Position numbers and translations under genes: made by a program. Shown in pieces: positions 1 to 6,138 of a DNA stretch of 14,898 bases. The notes under the pieces are model-generated. The model was given only the letters and a program-made list of their open reading frames with translations. It made no database searches and was not told the origin of the DNA. The stretch's first letter is position 1; every line of letters begins with the position of its first letter. The stretch covers positions 1 to 14,898 of the forward strand of contig JBBSDV010000070.1 of NCBI GenBank assembly GCA_038240335.1. Reading direction: 5' to 3'. Origin of the DNA: JBBSDV01 sp038240335. GTDB taxonomy: Bacteria; Chloroflexota; Dehalococcoidia; DSTF01; JACRBR01.

Positions 1-108
1 GCCGCCGATTCCAAGCACGTTCTCGTTTTCGCGTGAATCGCCATCGCTGACGTGGTGCGCAGGTGTACATCGACATCCGCGACCGGAAATTCTGGCTCGC
101 TAACGGCC

Positions 109-2349
109 CTACTGGCCCTTGACGTTCTTGCGTTTGTTCTGCACGTAGTCCACCAGGATGTACTGGCCGAGCTTGTCGGGCGTCGTGTAAAAGACACGGC
201 CCTTGTTGATCTTGGCGACCTGGTTCACGAACTCCTTCAGGTAGTAGTTGCGATCGAGCATGAACGTGTTGATCGTGATCCCCTTCTGCGTCGCCCGCTT
301 CACTTCCTTGAGCGTCTCGCGGATCGTGATCGGCGACGGCGGGTAGGCGAAGTACGAACGCCCGCGCTCGAGGTGCGCCGTGGGCTCGCCGTCCGAGATC
401 ATGATGATCTGGCGCGTGCCGCTCTTGTGCTTGGCGAGCAGGTTCTGAGCAAGCATGAGCGCGTGATGCATGTTCGTGCCGAGGACTGACTCGTCCCAGC
501 GCACGTACGGCAACTGTTCGGCCTGCAGTTCGCGCGCGTATGCCGAAAAACCGATGATGTACAGGCTGTCACGGCTGAACTGACTGCGGATCAGGTTGTT
601 GAGGGCGAGCGCGACCTTCTTGGCGGCCTGGAACGAGCCGCGTAGCGCCATCGACCACGACAAGTCGACCATCATCACCGTCGCTGTCTGTGTCAACTCC
701 TCGGAGCGGTAGACCTCGAAGTCATCACTGCGCAGGATCACGGGTACGGACGCGCCTTCGCGCTGCAGCGAGTTCATGATCGTCTTATCGAGCGCGAGGT
801 GGAACGGGTCGCCGAACTCATACTTCTTCGTATCGTCGGCGCGTTCGCCGCCACGGCCGCTATCGCGCAGCGGGTGCTTCCCGAATGAATCGTTCTTCAG
901 CGACGAGTAGATCTCGCCGAGCGCCTTCTGCCCGATCTTGCGGGTGCCGCGCGGCGTCAGCTCGTAGCTGTTGCCCTTGCGCTTGATGTAACCCGCTTCT
1001 TCGAGCACCTCGAGGAACTTCTTGAGCTGATCGAGCGTCTCACCGGCTTCCTCGCCGAGCAGCTCCTTGAGCTTCTCCTCGTCGATGTCATCGACGTCGC
1101 CGCCGTACTGCGTGCGCTCGAGCTGGCGCTCCAGCTCGTCCATCGACTGCATCTTGTCCATGAGGCCCATCGCCTCGTTGAGGTCGACATCCTCGTCACC
1201 GCGAAATGGGTACTGATTGCGCATGTCGCGCATCGGCGAGAGGAACTCGAGGTTGGACTGCAGCTCGCGCAGCTCGGCCTGCAGGTCGGGATCGCCGACC
1301 TTGTCGGAAAGCAGATCCTGCAGCTGTTGGCGCATGTCGCCGGGCAGGCTGTCGAGCAGGTTCTGCATCTGCGCTGCCTGCGATTGCATGCGGTCGATCA
1401 GCTCCTCGAGCGACTGCGGCGGGTTAGCGCCGAAGAGATCGCCATACTTCTGCATGAAGCTCTGGAAGTCCGGCTCGCCGCCGGCCAGCTTGTCGCTGAG
1501 CATCTGGTTGAGGTCTTTGGCCATCTGCTTCATGCGCGCCATGTCTTCGGGCGACATGTTCGAGATCTGGCTGTACATGTCCTTGAAGAAGGTCTCGGTC
1601 ATCGCCTTCTTCAGCATGTCCATAAGCTCGGTGAACTTGTGCTGCGCCTCCGGATCCATGAATTCGTAGTTCTGCAGTTCCTTCACCGCGCCGCCGACGT
1701 CCGCAGGCAGGTTCTCGATCACATTCTTCTTGCGGTTAACGATGTTCTCGAGCATCTTGGCGAATTGCTCGTTGTCGCCTCCGGATGCCGCGCCCTGCCC
1801 GGCCCCCTGCTGTCCCGAACCGCCTTGCCGTCCCGCGGAACCGCCCTGTTGCGAGGCGGCAGCCTGTCCGGGGCTGCCCTGCTGCGACGGCTGCTGACCG
1901 CCCGGGTGCTGCGATCCGTTTGCCGGCTGCCCCGACTGTGTACCGAGCTCCGAAGCGTCGCCGCCACCGCTATCTTGCTGCGAGGGCGCACCGCCGCTCG
2001 GCGAAGCATCCGGCGCGCCACCGGCGTCCCCGAGTCGCCGATCGAGCGTCTCGCGCTCCATCTGGAGGATCTCGTCGAGGCGGTTCTTGATGTCGTCCAT
2101 TACGGACGACAGGTTGAACTTGTCGAGCGTGTTGCGCCGCTGCTGCCGCAGCTGCTGAAGGAGATCGCGCAGCCCCTGCAGACGATTGCCCGCCTCATCT
2201 TTCATCCCGCGCTGCAGCAGATTGCGCATCGCGTGCTGCAGATCGCCGAAGTTCATGAGGTCGTCGGTCAGCGACTCCAGCACCTCATCCGGATCGAGCT
2301 CCGGGATGTCCTGCGAGCCGTCCCAATCGCTATAGCGGAATGCGACCAT
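109..2349 (-). CDS. VWA domain protein, partner of MoxR-type ATPase
   Basis: A 746-residue protein with a C-terminal von Willebrand factor A domain. The metal-ion-dependent adhesion site is complete: D-L-S-W-S at residues 562-566, T625 in LGTNM, and D653 in ISDGEP. The N-terminal 100 residues and residues 195-450 are predicted mostly helical and rich in Q, L, M, D and E. Residues about 108-192 are a low-complexity G/Q/S/A/P stretch, probably a flexible linker. There is no signal peptide, so it should be cytoplasmic. VWA proteins of this type work with MoxR/magnesium-chelatase-like AAA+ ATPases as substrate adaptors, and such an ATPase is encoded three genes upstream. The ATG start is supported by an AGGAAGA ribosome binding site 4 nt upstream, which overlaps the stop codon of the preceding small gene. 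The substrate is unknown. I see no terminator in the 108 bases downstream. Confidence 0.9.
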   Translation of the reverse strand: MVAFRYSDWDGSQDIPELDPDEVLESLTDDLMNFGDLQHAMRNLLQRGMKDEAGNRLQGLRDLLQQLRQQRRNTLDKFNLSSVMDDIKNRLDEILQMERETLDRRLGDAGGAPDASPSGGAPSQQDSGGGDASELGTQSGQPANGSQHPGGQQPSQQGSPGQAAASQQGGSAGRQGGSGQQGAGQGAASGGDNEQFAKMLENIVNRKKNVIENLPADVGGAVKELQNYEFMDPEAQHKFTELMDMLKKAMTETFFKDMYSQISNMSPEDMARMKQMAKDLNQMLSDKLAGGEPDFQSFMQKYGDLFGANPPQSLEELIDRMQSQAAQMQNLLDSLPGDMRQQLQDLLSDKVGDPDLQAELRELQSNLEFLSPMRDMRNQYPFRGDEDVDLNEAMGLMDKMQSMDELERQLERTQYGGDVDDIDEEKLKELLGEEAGETLDQLKKFLEVLEEAGYIKRKGNSYELTPRGTRKIGQKALGEIYSSLKNDSFGKHPLRDSGRGGERADDTKKYEFGDPFHLALDKTIMNSLQREGASVPVILRSDDFEVYRSEELTQTATVMMVDLSWSMALRGSFQAAKKVALALNNLIRSQFSRDSLYIIGFSAYARELQAEQLPYVRWDESVLGTNMHHALMLAQNLLAKHKSGTRQIIMISDGEPTAHLERGRSYFAYPPSPITIRETLKEVKRATQKGITINTFMLDRNYYLKEFVNQVAKINKGRVFYTTPDKLGQYILVDYVQNKRKNVKGQ

Positions 2350-2353
2350 GATG

Positions 2354-2360
2354 TCTTCCT
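2354..2360 (-). promoter_or_regulatory. Ribosome binding site of the VWA gene, overlapping upstream stop
   Basis: The minus strand reads AGGAAGA followed by CATC and the ATG of the VWA gene. The first two bases, AG, are also the end of the TAG stop codon of the DUF5615-like gene. This fixes the VWA start and implies that a ribosome finishing the small gene stops directly on the next initiation site. Confidence 0.7.
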
Positions 2361-2751
2361 AACTTTCCGGGCGCCACTGATCCTGGCGCCATTCCTTATC
2401 GACGGGTTGCCAGACGAATAGTCGCCCCGCGAGCGAGGCCGTGGAACGAACGAAGTTGTGTATCGCGGCCGCCCAATCTTCGGCCTCCGGCCGATGAAAT
2501 ACGCAGAGTATGCCCGCGTGTGAAGCCGGCATCGCGCCGAACATGACGTTCGTTGTCAATACCCGATGAAGGAACCTGTAATCGTTGTGATTGACCGTGA
2601 GAAACAGACGGTCTTGTCGTGTCGCTTGATGGAGATGCCAGGCATCGCTCCGCGAAGTCGTGCCGTGATCACGCGGAGAGGACACATCGTGGTACTGCCG
2701 TAGGTTCGTGACCACGAGTCGCGCGACGTCTTCGTCCGCATACATGTCCAT
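2359..2751 (-). CDS. DUF5615-like (PIN-like fold) putative toxin
   Basis: A 130-residue protein. Its first 65 residues match the layout of the DUF5615 PIN-like family: a start with Y-A-D-E-D (acidic D6 and D8), an L-R-Q-Y-H-D-V element near residues 17-23, an acidic D36 in the S-D-A-W segment, then L-T-V-N-H-N-D-Y at 51-58 with D57. In the family these acidic residues form a presumed nuclease-type metal site, and members are often paired with DUF433-type partners. The assignment is from motif pattern only. The C-terminal half (residues 66-130) is not recognised. The ATG overlaps the TGA of the upstream DUF433-like gene by one base (TGATG), and no Shine-Dalgarno sequence is visible, so translation is probably coupled. 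Third codon positions look more mixed than in the flanking MoxR gene, which may mean later acquisition. Confidence 0.68.
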   Translation of the reverse strand: MDMYADEDVARLVVTNLRQYHDVSSPRDHGTTSRSDAWHLHQATRQDRLFLTVNHNDYRFLHRVLTTNVMFGAMPASHAGILCVFHRPEAEDWAAAIHNFVRSTASLAGRLFVWQPVDKEWRQDQWRPES

Positions 2752-3086
2752 CAGGTAATTGGCGCATGATGTTCTGCGATTCGAGCGTCAATGTCTTCCT
2801 TGTAACGAAAGTAGTGACGAACGGCGGCGTCCAGATCGGCACAAGTGATCTGGCCGTCATACGTTCGAACGACGGCGTCGTACTCGCCACGTTGATTTTC
2901 GAGCTCGGCGATCACGAACCACGCATGCATCCCGCTGCCCACCCGCATCTCAAATGGACTCGGATGGACGTTGCCGGAGTACGATCCACGTACCCATGCG
3001 AGGCCGCTTCCGACGGCAGGCGGCTCGCTCGCCGGGGACGAACGTCCATGCTGATCGAAGACAGTGAATTGTTCGTCCATCGCCAC
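2751..3086 (-). CDS. DUF433-like small protein, putative antitoxin partner
   Basis: A 111-residue protein. Residues about 56-105 resemble the DUF433 domain: W-F-V-I-A-E-L, then G-E-Y-D-A-V-V-R-T-Y, then G-Q-I-T-C-A-D-L-D-A-A-V-R-H-Y-F and a K-E-D-I-D-A-R-I-A-E tail. DUF433 proteins are small HTH-like proteins commonly encoded just before PIN-like DUF5615 proteins, as here. The N-terminal 45 residues are unlike the usual family N-terminus and are not recognised. The reading frame starts with GTG overlapping the MoxR stop by one base (TAGTG); an ATG two codons later (3080) is an alternative start. The only Shine-Dalgarno-like element is a G-run in the last MoxR codons. Confidence in the gene is high; confidence in the antitoxin role is moderate and comes from context. 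Confidence 0.68.
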   Translation of the reverse strand: MAMDEQFTVFDQHGRSSPASEPPAVGSGLAWVRGSYSGNVHPSPFEMRVGSGMHAWFVIAELENQRGEYDAVVRTYDGQITCADLDAAVRHYFRYKEDIDARIAEHHAPIT

Positions 3087-4489
3087 TACCCCCGGTACTG
3101 CACCTTGCCTGCCACCTTGTCCTTGTTGAGGCGCTTGTTCAGGTGCAGGCCTTCAAGGATGAACTCTGCCGCACTGGCGATCTCCGCTGGGTTCTCGCCG
3201 GGGTTGAGCTTCGCGACGTTGTGGTTCATGCCCTCGATCGACTTCATCAACGCGACGTACGTGCCCGATGCCATCGAATCGCTGACCTCCGCCGAGCCGC
3301 CGGCCTTGAAGCGCGTCACCACATCCTCGAGGTCGACGACGTTGAAGTAGCGATTAAAGACGGCCACGACGGCGCCCTGGATGAGCTTCTCGATCATCTG
3401 CTCTTCTTTGCCGTCTTCCACCGTCTCGAACTCAACTTTGCCGCTGATCGCCGGGATGATGTATGGCAGGTCGCTGATCCGCGGCACGACATCCGTCTCG
3501 CCGAGGCGAATCGAGCGGCGCATCGCGTTGGCAAGCAGGCTCTCGTAGTCGGCGATGGAGGCGCGAACGGAGACACCGGAGCGCTGATTGACGTCGGGGC
3601 TACGGCGCGCGAGCCGGGTGATCTCGGCGACGATCTCCTTCATGTACGGCGGTACCGTCACCTTGAAATCGGTGTCATCGAAGACCGAAGCTTCCTGCTC
3701 CATGATGCCGATCTCGTGCTCGACGCTGCGCGGGTAGTGGGTGCGGATCTGCGCGCCGTACCGATCCTTAAGCGGCGTGATGATGCGGCCGCGGTTCGTG
3801 TAGTCCTCCGGATTCGCCGTTGCGACGACGACAACGTCGAGCGGCATCCGGATCCGATAGCCGCGGATCTGGACATCACGCTCTTCCATGATGTTGAGCA
3901 GGCCGACCTGAATGCGCTCCGCGAGGTCGGGCAGTTCGTTGATGCAGAAGATGCCGCGATTCGTGCGCGCGATCAGGCCGTAGTGAATTGTCATCTCGTC
4001 GGAGAGGTAGCGACCCTCGGCCACCTTGATCGGATCGACTTCGCCGATAAGGTCCGCGATCGTGATGTCGGGCGTCGCGAGCTTTTCGCCGTAACGCTGC
4101 TCGCGGTTCACCCAGTCAATCTCGAGCTTGTCGCCCTCCGTCTCGACGCGGATGTGGCTCGCGTGCGTGATCGGCTCGAACGGGCTCTCGTTCAACTCGC
4201 TGCCCGCAATGATTGGCATCCACTCGTCAAGCAGCTGTGGCAAGCTCCGGATCATGCGGGACTTCGCCTGACCGCGCTCCCCGAGGAAGATGATGTCCTG
4301 GCCTGAGAGAATCGCGTTCTCAAGCTGCGGCATCACCGTCTCCTCGTAGCCGAAGATGCGGTCGAAGAGCGGACGGCCATCGCGGATCCGCGCGATGAGA
4401 TTGCGGCGCATCTCTTCCTTGACGGTGCCCTGCTTGTACCCGGACGCTTTGAGCTCCCCGAGTGTCCGTGGCTTTGATTCGGACGTCAT
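3086..4489 (-). CDS. MoxR / magnesium-chelatase-I-like AAA+ ATPase
   Basis: A 467-residue AAA+ ATPase. Walker A is G-E-R-G-Q-A-K-S at residues 70-77, Walker B is G-I-F-C-I-N-E at 179-185, and the sensor 1 asparagine is in A-T-A-N-P at 223-227. An R-S-G-V-S-V-R segment at 303-309 is in the region where sensor 2 arginines lie. The long N-terminal part before Walker A and the extended C-terminus are typical of the larger MoxR/ChlI-like group annotated as magnesium chelatase in Actinobacteria and Chloroflexota, rather than the roughly 330-residue MoxR proper. These enzymes use ATP to remodel or activate client proteins together with a VWA partner, which is encoded downstream in the same run. No chlorophyll genes are nearby, so magnesium chelation is unlikely. 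ATG start; A/G-rich AGGAAGG lies about 11 nt upstream. The stop overlaps the start of the next gene. Confidence 0.9.
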   Translation of the reverse strand: MTSESKPRTLGELKASGYKQGTVKEEMRRNLIARIRDGRPLFDRIFGYEETVMPQLENAILSGQDIIFLGERGQAKSRMIRSLPQLLDEWMPIIAGSELNESPFEPITHASHIRVETEGDKLEIDWVNREQRYGEKLATPDITIADLIGEVDPIKVAEGRYLSDEMTIHYGLIARTNRGIFCINELPDLAERIQVGLLNIMEERDVQIRGYRIRMPLDVVVVATANPEDYTNRGRIITPLKDRYGAQIRTHYPRSVEHEIGIMEQEASVFDDTDFKVTVPPYMKEIVAEITRLARRSPDVNQRSGVSVRASIADYESLLANAMRRSIRLGETDVVPRISDLPYIIPAISGKVEFETVEDGKEEQMIEKLIQGAVVAVFNRYFNVVDLEDVVTRFKAGGSAEVSDSMASGTYVALMKSIEGMNHNVAKLNPGENPAEIASAAEFILEGLHLNKRLNKDKVAGKVQYRG

Positions 4490-4524
4490 GCCTTCACGAT
4501 CCCTTCCTCGGTATTGCCTGGTTC

Positions 4525-5562
4525 TTAACTCTCGTCAGTGCCCGGCTCTTCGCGTTCGAAGAAGCGTGCGAGTTCATCGCGGTCAAACACGGGAAGAGAG
4601 GCAGCGTTCGCGCCGCGTCCCAGTATAACCGCCACCGAGCCATCTTCGACCGCGCCGATCGCTCGCCACGACCTCGCGTCGATAGCGCCGGTCGCCCTCA
4701 GCCGGTCGTACTCGTCGGCGCCGATGATCGCGAGCAGCGCGCCGGATGCGAGCAGGCCCCACGGATCGAGATCGAGCGCGCGACAGAGCCGGGCAGTCTC
4801 GTCGTACACGGGCACGCTGGCCGGATCGACGCGGATCGGGGAGTCGGCAGCGACGGCCATTTCGTGCAGCGCTGTTGCGAGCCCGCCCTCCGTCGGATCG
4901 TGCATTAACCGGGGTCGCGTCCATGCGGCCAGTTCTCGCGCTGCCGCGACGACGCTTATCCCCGGCGCATGGAGCATTTCCCGGGCGCGCGCGATGCTGT
5001 CCGCGGACACGCCGTAGCGCGTCAATGTCCCAGCGGCATCGCGCGCGAGGAGCGCCGTACCCTCGATCGCGATGCCGCGCCACAGTAATACGACGTCGCC
5101 TGGCGCAATGTTCTCGCCCAGCACGATCTCATCTCGCGTCGCCTCTCCGAACATCGTGCCGGCGACGATCGGGCGGTCGAGGCCTATCGTCACCTCCGTG
5201 TGACCGCCAATGAGGGCGATGCCGAGCGCAGCACATGCCGAGGTGACCTGCCGCATGATCACGCCCGGCAGTTCGTTATCGGCGCCGGGCGGGAGCAATA
5301 CGGTGGCGAGGAACCATGCCGGGCGCGCGCCCATGCAGGCGATGTCGTTCGCATTGACCTGCACGGCATACCAGCCGACGTCTTCGGTGGCGAACGTAAT
5401 CGGGTCGGCCGACGCGACGAGCAGCCGGTCGTCGCCGAGATCGATGACGGCAGCGTCCCGGCCGATACCCGGGCCGGCGAGCACACGCGGATCGGTCCGC
5501 GTGATGCCGTCAAGGAGCGCCGCAAGTACGTCGGGTGGCAGCTTTCCCGGGCGGAGCGTCAC
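4525..5562 (-). CDS. HypE-like AIR synthase family protein
   Basis: A 345-residue protein of the PurM/HypE/SelD/ThiL ATP-binding superfamily. Visible family motifs are G-I-G-R-D-A-A-V-I at 32-40, the S-A-D-P element at 51-54, V-N-A-N-D-I-A-C-M-G-A at 69-79, G-G-H-T-E-V-T at 119-125 and H-D-P-T-E-G-G-L-A-T at 221-230 starting the C-terminal domain. The order fits HypE-like proteins best. It ends in a D/E-rich tail and lacks the C-terminal cysteine that HypE uses to make the thiocyanate group, and no hydrogenase genes are in view, so classical hydrogenase maturation is doubtful. The substrate is unknown. The start is GTG, overlapping the SRPBCC stop by 4 nt (GTGA), with no Shine-Dalgarno sequence, indicating coupled translation. 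A 35-nt gap separates it from the MoxR gene. Confidence 0.82.
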   Translation of the reverse strand: MTLRPGKLPPDVLAALLDGITRTDPRVLAGPGIGRDAAVIDLGDDRLLVASADPITFATEDVGWYAVQVNANDIACMGARPAWFLATVLLPPGADNELPGVIMRQVTSACAALGIALIGGHTEVTIGLDRPIVAGTMFGEATRDEIVLGENIAPGDVVLLWRGIAIEGTALLARDAAGTLTRYGVSADSIARAREMLHAPGISVVAAARELAAWTRPRLMHDPTEGGLATALHEMAVAADSPIRVDPASVPVYDETARLCRALDLDPWGLLASGALLAIIGADEYDRLRATGAIDARSWRAIGAVEDGSVAVILGRGANAASLPVFDRDELARFFEREEPGTDES

Positions 5563-6029
5563 GGCTGCTGCTGCACGTGCTCGATGACATGCGCCGTGAA
5601 GGCATCGACGAGTCGGGGCAGCATGCGCCGGGCGCCGGGGCCGAGCGTCATGCCGACGAAGAAATCACCGACCATGCCGTGCCCTTCGGCACCGATTTCC
5701 ACCTCGAGCGTGCAGCCGTCGGGTTCGTCGGTGAGCTGAAATTGCAGGTAGGCGGCCTGCACCTGCCCCGACATCGGTGCGTTCGATTCGATGTGCTCAC
5801 AAACGAGCAGCGATGGCGCGGTCCAGTCAGTGATCTCCCAGCGGGTCCACGTATTGTCGTCGTCGCCGACGGCGAGCAACTCCCCGCCGCGGGCCGCCGC
5901 GGCGCCGTCCTCGACGCGAATCTCGCTGATGTTCGGAAACCACTTCGGCCAGGTCGCGAAGTCCGTAAGCACGGACCAGATCACCGTTGCGGGCGCGTCA
6001 TAGCCCTGCGATGTGTAGTAGGCAGCCAT
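5559..6029 (-). CDS. SRPBCC (START-like / polyketide cyclase) family protein
   Basis: A 156-residue protein that looks like a single START-type lipid/ligand-binding fold. It opens with a beta-strand and the typical A-P-A-T-V-I-W-S-V-L-T-D-F-A-T-W-P-K-W-F-P segment (residues about 12-32), followed by alternating strands including L-Q-F-Q-L-T-D-E and L-E-V-E-I-G-A-E, and ends with the long C-terminal helix (A-F-T-A-H-V-I-E-H-V). Members bind hydrophobic ligands; the ligand cannot be predicted. I chose the ATG at 6029 because the fold begins there. The longer frame back to 6185 adds 52 residues that overlap the upstream gene and a palindrome and look non-coding. Shine-Dalgarno is weak. It is the first gene of the six-gene run and overlaps the AIR synthase gene by 4 nt. 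Confidence 0.82.
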   Translation of the reverse strand: MAAYYTSQGYDAPATVIWSVLTDFATWPKWFPNISEIRVEDGAAAARGGELLAVGDDDNTWTRWEITDWTAPSLLVCEHIESNAPMSGQVQAAYLQFQLTDEPDGCTLEVEIGAEGHGMVGDFFVGMTLGPGARRMLPRLVDAFTAHVIEHVQQQP

Positions 6030-6087
6030 CTTGAGGCGCAGCGTACCACTGTTTTCGCGCTGGGCGGCGACGGCACTTGGGAGAACC

Positions 6088-6117
6088 GACGGGGGCGTTC
6101 GTACGAACGCCCCCGTC
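6088..6117 (-). terminator. Perfect 30-bp palindrome, probable terminator
   Basis: The sequence GACGGGGGCGTTC, GTAC, GAACGCCCCCGTC is a perfect inverted repeat: a 13-bp GC-rich stem with a GTAC tetraloop, or a 30-bp dyad in DNA. It begins 21 nt after the stop of the dockerin gene at 6139, the position of a transcription terminator for that gene. No T-run follows on either strand, so termination efficiency is uncertain. It also lies about 60 bp upstream of the SRPBCC start, so an operator role is possible. Confidence 0.6.
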
Positions 6118-6138
6118 ATCGTTATGCGAAGCTTGGGG

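Noticed and set aside
1..108. Possible start of a further minus-strand gene (GTG near position 16, reading V-L-G-I-G-G)
   Set aside because: Only about five codons are inside the window and the Shine-Dalgarno sequence is weak; not supportable.
1327..2421. Long plus-strand open frame antisense to the VWA gene
   Set aside because: The minus frame has a complete MIDAS and a ribosome binding site; the plus frame is a His/Leu/Val/Arg-rich shadow caused by GC-rich codons, with no domain.
3143..4306. Plus-strand 387-residue open frame opposite the MoxR gene
   Set aside because: Composition is typical of an antisense shadow (D/R/A/V-rich), while the minus frame contains Walker A, Walker B and sensor motifs.
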